Origin: Verrucomicrobiales bacterium
GTDB taxonomy: Bacteria > Verrucomicrobiota > Verrucomicrobiia > Limisphaerales > J093
Length of the DNA stretch: 64,000 nucleotides
Reading direction: 5' to 3'
Assembly: GCA_024233305.1 (NCBI GenBank)
Contig: JACKPV010000026.1
Span: 186,001 to 250,000 of the forward strand
Shown one piece after another: positions 17,271 to 26,270 of the stretch. Numbering within the stretch: position 1 is the first letter of the stretch; each line of letters begins with the position of its first letter. Both the position numbers and the translations under genes were made by a program. The notes beneath the pieces are model-generated. The model ran no database searches. It worked only from the letters and a program-made list of their open reading frames with translations, and had not been told where the DNA came from.

Positions 17271-20090
17271 ATGGACCTTTCCGCAACCTCCCTTCTCCCG
17301 GTTGCTGTTGCCGCCCTCGGCTGGCTGGCGGCAGAAGCACGTGCCGGTATTCCCCAAATCGAATCCCTGTCGCGCGCGACAGCGATGCCGGGTGCGGAAG
17401 TGACCCTCCACGGACGGGGATTCGGGCAGGCCTCCGGCCACGTGGTCGTCACCGGGCGCCGCGTCCCGCCACGTTCCTGGTCGGACGAGCAGATCACTTT
17501 TGTGGTCCCGGAGGATGCGGCTACCGGTTTTGTGTCCGTTCGCCCCGCGGATCGGGAGGCCTCCGGGTGGGTGTCCCTGGCTATCGAGCGGCGGTTGCCA
17601 GCGGGGCAGATCGCGCCGCACGGGTTGCGCTTGGAGGATACCGGGTTGCCGGGTGCAGCGTTCCTGGTCGAAACCGACGGCTCCCACGTGTACGGCATCA
17701 CGGGGTTCGAGACACTGTGCACCTATCAACTCCGGGGAACACAGCCTCATGCCTTCCGCAGCCGCGTCTACCTCAACCAGCGGGTGGCGGATCTGCGGGT
17801 GCGTGACGGGTTTCTCTTCTGTGTCGGCGACCACGGGTTGCTGGTCTACCGCTGCGCCGATCTGCAAGCCGGAGAGGCGACGGTGACGGCGGCCGTGGCC
17901 GGCGCATCGTTCATGGGCGTCGACGTCCGCCCGGATGCTGCGGCCGAACGGGAGGGGTTGCTGGTTGCGCTGTGCGAACATGCGCCGCGGCCGGGAGCCG
18001 ACGAGTTGCGGGTGGTCTTCTACCAGTTCGTCGGAGAGGAACTCGTGCCACTGGGCGAGTTCACCCGCACGGCCGGACCGGAGGAACGCCAGTTCGCCGT
18101 GGCGCTCGACCCGCTTACCCGCAAGGCCTACGTCTCGGGTTGGGGCACGCTCAACGGCGCGGACAAGTACCTTCTCGAACTTCGTCTTGACGACCCCGGG
18201 CGGCCGTTCCTCGGTCATCGCGAGGAGACCGGTCGCTCCCTCGCCGGCGACATGGAAGCCATCGGGAACCGGTTATGGACCGGCGTGACGACGACGGTTC
18301 CGGGCAATGAGCTGTTTCGGGTTTACCTCCTCGGGCCGGGCGAACGGCATCTGGTTCCGGGCCCGATCATCACGGGAAGACCGGCGCTGGGACGGGTGGC
18401 GCGCGTGGATGTGTTGGACCGGAAAGTGACCGTGGGTTGTGCCTGGTACGGCAACCGGCCAGACATCTTCCTGCTGAGCACCTTCGGTCCCGACACGACG
18501 CCCTCCGCCTCGGCGGATTCGCTCGACTGGGCCTTTGACGTCGCCGGACTGGCGAGCGCGACGGAGGCGGGAGCGGGCAAGGTCATCGTGGCGGACGAGT
18601 GGGGCGGCTTTCTCACGCTGGACTACGAAACCACACGGGAAGCGCGCCTCTCCCACGAGACGGACTACCAACGGGTCGAGGCAGCGGCGATGACCGAAGG
18701 GCTCCACCTCGCCGGGGATCGGGTCTACGTTGCCGGCCGGGGAGCGGGGCCTTGGAGCGCCGAGGCGGGCGCCTTGGCCGATGAATCACGCTGGCGGCGA
18801 GTGAAGTTCGACTGGACCGATCCCGATCCGCAGCCGCATCCCGTGAGCGCGGTCTGCACGCGGGACGATCCCCACGACGGCACGCTGATCGCCGCCCTGG
18901 GCCACGAAAAGGCGATGGCTTGGGGCAACCAGATCATCGGACTGCTCTACCGGGAAACCGCCGGCGGCATCGAGTTGGTTGCCCAGGCGGAACCCTTCAA
19001 TCCGCCCGGACAGTGGAGTTCGGGGGTGAGCGCTGTGTGGCCCGAACCGGACCTGGTCTACATGGCCACCGGCAGCGACGGCTTCCGCGCCTGGGTGGTG
19101 GATCCGACGGCGTCGACGATCAGCCTCCACGCCGATTGCGCCACGAGCGGTTTCGCCACGGACGTGTTTAGCACAACGCTGGCGGCGCGTTGCTTGCGGC
19201 CTCTCGCGATGGGGGAAACCCGCAGAATGATCGTCGGCGCAACGCCGGGATTGCTGGTCGGCAAGCCGACGCTGCACGTGTTCACGCTCGACTACCCGCT
19301 GGGCGTGCCGAGCCGCGTCCGGCCGGATGCGCCGATCCGGGTCGAACACGAAGCGGCCTTGGAGTGCATGAAGTGGAAGACCATCCAGAACCTCGATGTC
19401 CAGCCATCCGGGCTCGTGGCTGCCGCAACCGGAACGGGGCTTGCGGTCCTCCACCTTTCATGGGTATCCGCCCTCAACGCCATGACCGACCTGACGGCCT
19501 GGAATCTGATCCGTGTTCCGCCGGAGGCGTATGCGCCCTGGTGGGCGCCGGATTGGGGGCCGGATGTGGCGGATGTCAGCTTCGCCGACGACAACACGCT
19601 ATACGTGGTCAAGGCGCCCGAAGGCCTGTGGCGGTTGACGATTGAACTGGATCGCGCCAACCGCACACATCGTTGCATGGCCACCGGGTTCTATCCCGGG
19701 GTGAACTGTGGCATGGACTACCGCCGTCAACTGCACGGCTGGGCGGCGCCCGACATCCCGACGTTGCATCATCCCTACGGTGTCGTGGCGCGTGGCGAAA
19801 CGGCCTTCGTCACCGGTTGGAGCGGCAAGGTGCAACGATTGGCGCCGGACGCGGGGAGCGGCGTGCGCGTGTTGGGTTTCGCGACGGAAGGGGCGAACGT
19901 GTCGATCCGGTTCGCCTCGCCGTTCTCCAACCGGCGGCACGAACTCGAAACCGCGGCGGGCCTGCGCGGGGTGCGGTGGGCGGCTTGCTCCGGCGCAATC
20001 ATCCGGTCCCTCGGTCGGGATCGCTACGAGGCGGTTTGCGCCGCGCCAGGGGATCCATCCGGGTTCTACCGCATCCGCGTTCGTCCGTGA
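17271..20090 (+). CDS. Large secreted propeller-like protein with N-terminal IPT/TIG domain
   Basis: Start placed at the ATG at 17271 (939 aa), giving a signal peptide ending near AEARAG. An IPT/TIG-type domain follows (IESLSRATAMPGAEVTLHGRGFG). Residues about 120-860 contain many blade-like segments of the LVIVD or propeller kind (VYGITGFETLCTYQ, VYVAGRGAGPWS, TLYVVKAPEGLWRL). The last about 75 residues form a C-terminal domain ending SGFYRIRVRP, similar in pattern to the C-termini of three other secreted proteins here. Function unknown; probably cell-surface or periplasmic. The last 300 bases of the gene are repeated almost perfectly at 29.28-29.58 kb. Confidence 0.82.
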   Translation: MDLSATSLLPVAVAALGWLAAEARAGIPQIESLSRATAMPGAEVTLHGRGFGQASGHVVVTGRRVPPRSWSDEQITFVVPEDAATGFVSVRPADREASGWVSLAIERRLPAGQIAPHGLRLEDTGLPGAAFLVETDGSHVYGITGFETLCTYQLRGTQPHAFRSRVYLNQRVADLRVRDGFLFCVGDHGLLVYRCADLQAGEATVTAAVAGASFMGVDVRPDAAAEREGLLVALCEHAPRPGADELRVVFYQFVGEELVPLGEFTRTAGPEERQFAVALDPLTRKAYVSGWGTLNGADKYLLELRLDDPGRPFLGHREETGRSLAGDMEAIGNRLWTGVTTTVPGNELFRVYLLGPGERHLVPGPIITGRPALGRVARVDVLDRKVTVGCAWYGNRPDIFLLSTFGPDTTPSASADSLDWAFDVAGLASATEAGAGKVIVADEWGGFLTLDYETTREARLSHETDYQRVEAAAMTEGLHLAGDRVYVAGRGAGPWSAEAGALADESRWRRVKFDWTDPDPQPHPVSAVCTRDDPHDGTLIAALGHEKAMAWGNQIIGLLYRETAGGIELVAQAEPFNPPGQWSSGVSAVWPEPDLVYMATGSDGFRAWVVDPTASTISLHADCATSGFATDVFSTTLAARCLRPLAMGETRRMIVGATPGLLVGKPTLHVFTLDYPLGVPSRVRPDAPIRVEHEAALECMKWKTIQNLDVQPSGLVAAATGTGLAVLHLSWVSALNAMTDLTAWNLIRVPPEAYAPWWAPDWGPDVADVSFADDNTLYVVKAPEGLWRLTIELDRANRTHRCMATGFYPGVNCGMDYRRQLHGWAAPDIPTLHHPYGVVARGETAFVTGWSGKVQRLAPDAGSGVRVLGFATEGANVSIRFASPFSNRRHELETAAGLRGVRWAACSGAIIRSLGRDRYEAVCAAPGDPSGFYRIRVRP

Positions 20091-20105
20091 CGGTCCGAGG
20101 ACGCG
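19801..20105 (+). repeat. Left copy of a 0.3-kb direct repeat
   Basis: The 3' end of the 939-residue gene plus about 10 bases beyond its stop codon. It matches 29278-29582 at a constant offset of 9477 bases with no gaps. By eye, four substitutions fall in the first 60 bases and none in the following roughly 240. Recognisable but diverged similarity extends about 20-40 bases further upstream. Identity ends a few bases after CGGTCCGAGG. Confidence 0.92.
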
Positions 20106-20601
20106 CCGGGGGATCCGTGGCGCTGAAATGGGTGAGAATCTCGAGGATCGAGTCTCTCCACAACCGAGCCCAACTGCTGCGGGTCAGGTTCACCGAAGGC
20201 TGCCACCTTGAGGCCACGCGCCCTCGATAGGCGGTCGACGGGTTGACCTCCTTCGCCTCCAAGGCCGATGACGGGGATTCGGATCGCGTCATAGATGCCC
20301 AGGACGGCGATGCAGGGCGTCGGAGACCGTTCGGCGGTTCGAGGCCCGCGCATGGCGCCGGAGGTGGCCGTGAATCGGCGGCGCTTGAGGGGCGAAGGCT
20401 TAAGGCGCCGAATCCCGGGTCAGCCCGCGTGCGTGCTGTGAACCGAGTGTGGGCGCCTCCGGCAAGTCCGAATCGAGCGGACCGCGACGCTCCGAACGGG
20501 CGCGGCCCTTCAGGAAAATGAGGATGAGATGATACGAAATGCGTGCTAATCTGGCGGCCAGTCCGGGCGGGCCCAGCGGCGGCCCGGGTTGCAGAAGCTC
20601 G
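20091..20601. other. Gene-free interval upstream of the sigma factor
   Basis: About 510 bases after the stop of the 939-residue gene. The first bases belong to the direct repeat. A minus-strand frame around 20100-20300 (GIYDAIRIPVIGLGG) has plausible codons but no start, stop or family match, so I do not call it. The promoter for the sigma-kinase pair should lie near 20500-20560, an A-rich patch (GGAAAATGAGGATGAGATG). Confidence 0.45.
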
Positions 20602-21342
20602 ATGAAAGACGACAAGCCAGCCGCGGCATTTTCGACCACCCAGTGGACCGTGGTGTTGTCGGCTCGCGCAGCCGATGGGGAAGCCTCCTGGCAGGCGCTC
20701 CGCCAACTCTGCCAGACCTACTGGGCGCCCCTTTACGCTTTTCTTCGGCGGCAGGGGTGTTCGCCGGCCGACGCCGAGGACTTCGTGCAGGGCTTCTTCG
20801 AGAAGCTTCTGGCGAGCGGGGCGCTAGCCAGCGTGGCGCGCGATAAGGGCCGGTTCCGCTCGTTTCTCCTCAAGGCGCTCCAGCATCACGTGGCCAACAC
20901 GCAGCGCAATCGACGCGCGCAGCGGCGCGGCGGCACGGCGGAACACCTCTCGCTCAACGACGACGCGGCACTCGATCGGTGCGAGGAATCGCTCAAGACC
21001 GCCGCCCCGCCGGAAACCGTCTTTGACCGGGTATGGGCCCGGACCGTGATCTCGAACGCCGCCCGCGACCTGCGACTGGACTACGAGGAGTCCGGGCGAG
21101 GCCCCTTGTTCGAAGTGCTGGGTCGATGGCTGGCGACCGAAGCCCGAGCCGGCGAGTATGCCGTCTATGCGCCCGGTCTGGGCTTGTCCGAGGCGGCCCT
21201 GGCAGCGGTCGTTTTCAGGATGCGACGGCGCTTCCGCGAAATCGTGCGCGCGCACGTGGCGCAGACGGTGCTGTCGCCTGCGGACATCGATGACGAGATG
21301 AATTACCTGTTGCGCATCCTGATTGAAACCGCGGAGACGTAA
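20602..21342 (+). CDS. ECF-like RNA polymerase sigma factor
   Basis: A sigma-70 family factor of the type opening FSTTQWTVV, common in Planctomycetes, Acidobacteria and Verrucomicrobia. Region 2 reads LCQTYWAPLYAFLRRQG and DAEDFVQGFFEKLL; region 4 is the C-terminal GLGLSEAALAAVVFRMRRRFREI, followed by the DDEMNYLL tail typical of this group. Start at 20602 gives 246 aa; an upstream ATG at 20539 would add 21 low-complexity residues. No anti-sigma gene follows. Instead a kinase-WD40 gene begins 37 bases downstream, an arrangement repeatedly seen for this sigma group, suggesting phosphorylation-linked control (inference). Confidence 0.9.
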   Translation: MKDDKPAAAFSTTQWTVVLSARAADGEASWQALRQLCQTYWAPLYAFLRRQGCSPADAEDFVQGFFEKLLASGALASVARDKGRFRSFLLKALQHHVANTQRNRRAQRRGGTAEHLSLNDDAALDRCEESLKTAAPPETVFDRVWARTVISNAARDLRLDYEESGRGPLFEVLGRWLATEARAGEYAVYAPGLGLSEAALAAVVFRMRRRFREIVRAHVAQTVLSPADIDDEMNYLLRILIETAET

Positions 21343-21379
21343 CCGGCGACCGCGATTCGGTCTGTAGCTGGCGGGTTTG

Positions 21380-24300
21380 ATGCAACCGACCGTCCATTGT
21401 CGACAATGCGGGACATCCCTTGGCCAGGACGCCGCGGAAGGCTTCTGCTTCGCCTGCCTTGCAGCGACCGTGCTGGGCGGTGCGGGGGAAGGCAGCGACG
21501 CCTTGGGGGGCGCATCGCGGAGGTTGGGTGGCTACGAACTCGCGGGCGAGTTGGGGCGAGGTGGCGCAGGGGTCGTGTATCGAGCGCGTCAACCGGGACT
21601 GGGGCGGGAGGTGGCGCTCAAGGTCTTGCGCGCCGGTCCCTTTGCCGGGAAGGCGGAAGTCACTCGATTCCGTCGCGAAGCGGTCGCCGCGGCGGCGCTC
21701 AAGCATCCGAACGTTGTGCCTGTCTACGAGGTGGGCGAGGCGGACGGCCACGTGTTCTTTTCGATGGAACTGGTCGAGGGAGTCACGCTTGCCGCGCTCG
21801 TCGAGGCGGGGCCCTTGGAGCCGCGCCGGGCGGCGGGTTACCTTCTCTCGATCGCGCGGGCGATGGCTGCCGCACACCAGCAGGGGGTGCTGCATCGGGA
21901 TTTGAAGCCGGGGAATGTGATCATCGATCGGCATGACCAGCCGCGGATCACGGACTTCGGACTGGCCCGCCGGCTCGACGACCCGGCAGCGACTCAAAGC
22001 CTGGCCATGTTCGGCTCGCCGGGCTATGTGCCGCCGGAGCAGGTCGATCCCTCCCGGCACCCGATCGGGCCGGCGAGCGACGTCTACTCGCTTGGGGCCT
22101 CGCTCTATCATCTGCTTACCGGTCGGGCGCCCTTTGCGGCCGCCACGGTGGCGGCCACCTTGCGCCAGGTACTCTCGGACGAACCGGCGCCGCTCCGGCG
22201 GCTGAATTCGCAGGTGCCGCGCGACCTTGAGACGATCGTCCTGATGTGCCTGCGGAAGGACGCTTCCGACCGCTACCCGACCGCTGGCAAGCTGGCGGAG
22301 GATCTGCAGGCGTTTCTCGATAGGCGACCGATCTCGGCCCGCCCGGTCTCTGCGAGGGAGCGCATGGTGCTCTGGGCCCGGCGGCGGCCCGGGGTCGCGG
22401 CGCTCAGTTGCGCGCTGGCCGCGGTGGGGGCGGTCGGCTTGGCTGCGGTGCTGTGGCAGTGGCAGCAGAATCGACTGCATCTCTACGCTGCCGACCTGCG
22501 CGTGGCCTCCGAATCCATCGAGGTGGGGGATCTCGGCCGCGGACGGGATTTGCTCGAACGGCATCGTCCCCGACGAAGCCGCCCCGATTTCGCCTGGCGT
22601 CTGCTGAGACAGCGCGCCGCCGGCAGCCCTCGTCAAGTGCTGGGGCATCACCCCTGGATCGTAGGCGCCGTCGCCTGGTCGCCGGACGGTCGCACGCTGG
22701 CCAGCGCGAGCGTCGGCTCGGGCACGGTCAACGCGGATATCCGCTTGTGGAACGTCGCGCTGCCGGGAGCCGCGCCCGCCGTGCTCAGCACCAACGGCGC
22801 CCGTGACTTGGCTTGGTTCCCCGACAACCGCCGGTTGTTGGCGGTCGGTTTCGATGGCCGCGTTCGCGTCTGGGATACCACCGAACGGCGGACCACGCTG
22901 ACGTTCCCGGGCCGTTCAGCCGGCCTGTCCGCCAACGGCCGGTGGTTGATGAGTTGCCAGGGCGATCCGTTTGCCTGGAACGACCAGGGCGCGGTGGGCG
23001 GGACCACTCTGCGAAACCTGGAAACCGGGGAGACGCGATCGCTGACATCCGCACGTCTCGCGGCGATCTCGCCCGGTGGAAGCTGCGTTGCCAGCACCGA
23101 CTTTCGCGGAACGGTGGTGCTTCAGGATGCCCTCGGTGAACAGCCATCGAGAGAACTGGCCTGTGACTTGACGGTCTGGTCGCTTCAGTTTTCTCCGGAT
23201 GACTTGCGGCTGGTCGCCACCGGATTCGGAGAAGCGCCGCTGCTCTGGAATCTCGCGGATCCAGGTGATCCTCCGCGGCGTTTGTCCGGACACGCCCTGA
23301 GCACTTGGCGGGCAACCTTCTCTCCCGATGACGCGACCGTGGTCACCACTTCATCCGATCAGACATTGCGCGCATGGGATGTGCGCACCGGTCACCTACG
23401 CCAGACCTGGCGCGGACACGGCGGTGAAGTGTGGTGCGCGGCGTTTAGTCCCGACGGGCGGTCGCTGGCCAGTGGCGGCAAGGATCGTGCCGTGATTCGG
23501 TGGCCGCTCGCCGCACCGACACTGGAGGTCGACCTACCGTCGCCGCCGTACGGGCGCGCCCTTTTCTCGTCCGGCGGCGGCTCGATTATCACCCGTTCGC
23601 CGCAGGACTGGGACACCCTGCTCTGGCGCGAACTGGATCCGCCGGCCGAGCCTCGATTCCTGCAGGGCTGGGGGCTCCCGCTGGCGGTGACGCCCGATGA
23701 GGGAAGGCTGATCGCGGTGGCGGGAGGCTTCGATCTCCTCCAAGGGCCCCTGGACGGCTCCGGACCGCCCACGACCACGGAGTTGGAACACCGGGCTGGC
23801 GAATCGCCGCCGGTTTGCTGGACGGCCTCATGGGACGGCGCGGTTGTGCTGGGACTGGCGGCCGACGGGTTGCTTGCCGAGTGGGACACCCGCAGCGGCC
23901 GGCGGCAGCGGGAACACCGCTTGCCCGGCGTGACGCCCGCCGAATTGCATCTTAGTCCCGACGGACAAACCGTGGCCGTGTCGGCGGGCGAGCAGGGTTT
24001 CTGGCTTTGTCGGCTGGCCGAAGGCGGCGTCGACCGGCTGACCGCGCATCCGGACCAGGGCAAGTGGGCCGCGTTCTCGCCGGACAGCCGGTTGCTGGCC
24101 ACCGCCAGCGTGGACAGCACCGTGAAACTGTGGGATGCCCGGACCGCGCGCGAGAAGGCGACCTTACGGGGCCACCGCACAAGCGTGGGATCGGTGGCAT
24201 TTGCGCCGGATGGCGCCACCTTGATCTCCTGCGAGCCGGGTTTGGGGCTTCGCTTGTGGCATCTTCCGACCCTGAGGGAATGCGCCGTCATCGGCCTGCC

Positions 24301-24394
24301 CGAAGCCGGTGAGTGGATCGGACTCGCCCCGGATGGCCGGCATTTGGCGGTCGAGTTGGCCGGCGGAGGTATTCGGCTGCTGCGCGCACCCTGA
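21380..24394 (+). CDS. Membrane Ser/Thr protein kinase with WD40 sensor region
   Basis: A 1,004-residue protein; the ATG at 21380 directly follows an in-frame TTG. Two CxxC pairs (Cys7/10 and Cys23/26) form a short N-terminal zinc-ribbon-like element. The kinase domain (about 50-320) has the glycine loop LGRGGAGVVY, Lys81 in VALK, the catalytic loop HRDLKPGN with Asp174, DFG at 192-194 and SPGYVPPEQ, so it should be active. A membrane segment (about 340-360) is followed by a WD40 propeller of many blades (VAWSPDGRTLASAS, AAFSPDGRSLASGG, VAFAPDGATLISC). The kinase is presumably cytoplasmic and the propeller extracytoplasmic. It is paired with the sigma factor just upstream. Confidence 0.95.
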   Translation: MQPTVHCRQCGTSLGQDAAEGFCFACLAATVLGGAGEGSDALGGASRRLGGYELAGELGRGGAGVVYRARQPGLGREVALKVLRAGPFAGKAEVTRFRREAVAAAALKHPNVVPVYEVGEADGHVFFSMELVEGVTLAALVEAGPLEPRRAAGYLLSIARAMAAAHQQGVLHRDLKPGNVIIDRHDQPRITDFGLARRLDDPAATQSLAMFGSPGYVPPEQVDPSRHPIGPASDVYSLGASLYHLLTGRAPFAAATVAATLRQVLSDEPAPLRRLNSQVPRDLETIVLMCLRKDASDRYPTAGKLAEDLQAFLDRRPISARPVSARERMVLWARRRPGVAALSCALAAVGAVGLAAVLWQWQQNRLHLYAADLRVASESIEVGDLGRGRDLLERHRPRRSRPDFAWRLLRQRAAGSPRQVLGHHPWIVGAVAWSPDGRTLASASVGSGTVNADIRLWNVALPGAAPAVLSTNGARDLAWFPDNRRLLAVGFDGRVRVWDTTERRTTLTFPGRSAGLSANGRWLMSCQGDPFAWNDQGAVGGTTLRNLETGETRSLTSARLAAISPGGSCVASTDFRGTVVLQDALGEQPSRELACDLTVWSLQFSPDDLRLVATGFGEAPLLWNLADPGDPPRRLSGHALSTWRATFSPDDATVVTTSSDQTLRAWDVRTGHLRQTWRGHGGEVWCAAFSPDGRSLASGGKDRAVIRWPLAAPTLEVDLPSPPYGRALFSSGGGSIITRSPQDWDTLLWRELDPPAEPRFLQGWGLPLAVTPDEGRLIAVAGGFDLLQGPLDGSGPPTTTELEHRAGESPPVCWTASWDGAVVLGLAADGLLAEWDTRSGRRQREHRLPGVTPAELHLSPDGQTVAVSAGEQGFWLCRLAEGGVDRLTAHPDQGKWAAFSPDSRLLATASVDSTVKLWDARTAREKATLRGHRTSVGSVAFAPDGATLISCEPGLGLRLWHLPTLRECAVIGLPEAGEWIGLAPDGRHLAVELAGGGIRLLRAP

Positions 24395-24461
24395 CCGACC
24401 GGCTCGACTTTTTCGGCCTCCACCCCGTAATCGGAGTGGGCTCACCGGTATGTAAAGGGGT

Positions 24462-26270
24462 ATGAATGAGCGTATTCAACTGGCCTCATGGGTGGCGCTG
24501 GGCTTGACGGGCCTGCTGAGTTCCGCCGCCGGTCGAGCGCAACAGGTGCCTGCGCTGTTGCACTACCAAGGCGTCGTCTCGGTGGATGGCCAGCCGTTCA
24601 CCGGGCTTGGACAGTTCAAGTTCGCCCTGGTCAGTCCCGACGGAGCGACCACCCTGTGGAGCAACGACGGGACAGGTGTTGCGGGCGCCGAACCCGTCGC
24701 GGCGGTCGTGCGCGAAGTCAACAACGGCTTCTATTCGCTCGCCCTTGGGGATGTCGCCATCGCCAACATGCGGCCTGTGCCTGCAGCGATTTTTGTGTCC
24801 CGCCCGGACCTTCACCTCCGCTTGTGGTTCAATGATGGGGTCAAGGGGTTTCAGCGCCTGTTGCCGGACCGCGCCCTGGGCGCTGTGGGTTACGCGATGG
24901 TGGCGGAGAAGTCGGCGGGGTTGACCGCGGGAGCGATGATCGAGCCGGCAAACATCGCGGCGGGCGCCATTGACGTCGGCCACCTCGCCGCTGCAGGCGC
25001 ACCTTTTCCGGGGCAGGTGCTCGGCTTCAATGGCGCGGGCCTGACCTGGATCAATCCTGCGCCGGGCGGCGGCGGTGACAGTGTCTTTTCGCTGAACGGC
25101 GCAAATGCCTACTATAACGGCGGTCGGGTAGGGATCGGCACGGCCATCCCTTCGGGAGCACTTCACGTGGCCGGCGGCGGGCTGGCGGTTACCGGCGAGA
25201 GCAGTCCTTACTTCGGCGCGGGCAAGGGCGTCTTCATCGAGAGCAATCCGACCTTCGGGGGACATGTGTTCGCCTTCGACTACGCCTTGGGCACGCCCCG
25301 GTCCCTGATGCTGAACTACCCTGGAGGCAATGTCGGCATTGGCACGGCCTCCCCCCGCACGAAGCTCGAGGTGGCCGCGGGATGGGATCAGGACTTTTCG
25401 GCCAACCTGACCCTGAGCGGCGATCGACCGACGATGATGTGGACGCAGGACGGTTCCGGGCCCGGGCAATTCGACACCAAGCATTACTGGATTGCGCACA
25501 TGGCCGACGGCGATTTGACCTACTACAAGCGTCGGACCCAACTGACCGTGCCCTTCGAGGACACCGGTTGGCAGGAGCGGGTGCGCTTCACCGCGGACGG
25601 CAAGGTAGGGATCGGTACGCCGATCCCGTCTGCCCGACTCGAAGTGATCGGGCAGAACGCGCTGCAGTTGGTTGGCTACCAGCCGTTCATGACCCTCGCC
25701 GACAGCAACGCGGGGTATGCCCGAGCCCGCGTGCAGAACGTCAGCGGGGAGATCGTCTGGCAAACCGAGAGCTTTATCAACGGCTCCAATCCACACAGCT
25801 TCATGCGCTTGGAAAGCACCGGGACCGTCAGCGTCAAGACCTTGACCATCCGCGGCGGGGCCGACTTGGCGGAACCGTTCGCCATGAGTGAGGCGGGCGT
25901 GGTCCCCGGGGCGGTGGTGGTCATCGATGAGCGCAACCCGGGGCGGCTCCGCCGAAGCTCAGTGGCCTACGACCAGAAAGTCGCCGGAATCGTTTCCGGC
26001 GCCAACGGCATCCGGCCAGGTATCTCGATGATCCAGGAAGACGCCCTTGAGGCCGGCGAGAACGTGGCCCTCTCCGGTCGCGTCTACGTCAACGCGAACA
26101 CCACGGCCGGCGCGATTGAGCCCGGCGATCTCCTCACCACCTCGGGCGTACCAGGCGAGGCGATGAAGGCTGCCGATCCCGAACGGTCGAGGGGCGCCAT
26201 CCTGGGCAAGGCGATGACTCGACTCGACGGAGCCTCGGGCACGGTGCTGGTCCTCGTCACCTTGCAATGA
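24462..26270 (+). CDS. Secreted tail-fibre-like repeat protein
   Basis: A 602-residue protein with a signal peptide ending near AGRAQQ and a good Shine-Dalgarno (AAAGGGG). The central part holds repeats of the type VGIGTAxPxxxLxV (GRVGIGTAIPSGALHV, GNVGIGTASPRTKLEV, GKVGIGTPIPSARLEV), as in phage tail fibres and trimeric bacterial surface fibres. The C-terminal 150 residues (LAEPFAMSEAGVVPGAVVVI, GENVALSGRVYVNA, GDLLTTSGVPGEAM) resemble the G2-peptidase-like ends of such proteins. It is probably a trimeric surface fibre or adhesin. The stop overlaps the start of the next gene by four bases (ATGA), so the two are translationally coupled. Confidence 0.82.
   Translation: MNERIQLASWVALGLTGLLSSAAGRAQQVPALLHYQGVVSVDGQPFTGLGQFKFALVSPDGATTLWSNDGTGVAGAEPVAAVVREVNNGFYSLALGDVAIANMRPVPAAIFVSRPDLHLRLWFNDGVKGFQRLLPDRALGAVGYAMVAEKSAGLTAGAMIEPANIAAGAIDVGHLAAAGAPFPGQVLGFNGAGLTWINPAPGGGGDSVFSLNGANAYYNGGRVGIGTAIPSGALHVAGGGLAVTGESSPYFGAGKGVFIESNPTFGGHVFAFDYALGTPRSLMLNYPGGNVGIGTASPRTKLEVAAGWDQDFSANLTLSGDRPTMMWTQDGSGPGQFDTKHYWIAHMADGDLTYYKRRTQLTVPFEDTGWQERVRFTADGKVGIGTPIPSARLEVIGQNALQLVGYQPFMTLADSNAGYARARVQNVSGEIVWQTESFINGSNPHSFMRLESTGTVSVKTLTIRGGADLAEPFAMSEAGVVPGAVVVIDERNPGRLRRSSVAYDQKVAGIVSGANGIRPGISMIQEDALEAGENVALSGRVYVNANTTAGAIEPGDLLTTSGVPGEAMKAADPERSRGAILGKAMTRLDGASGTVLVLVTLQ

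Noticed and set aside
20066..20353. Minus-strand frame reading GIYDAIRIPVIGLGG
   Set aside because: Resembles a barrel-enzyme phrase but has no start, no family context and ends in repeat sequence; too weak to call a gene remnant.
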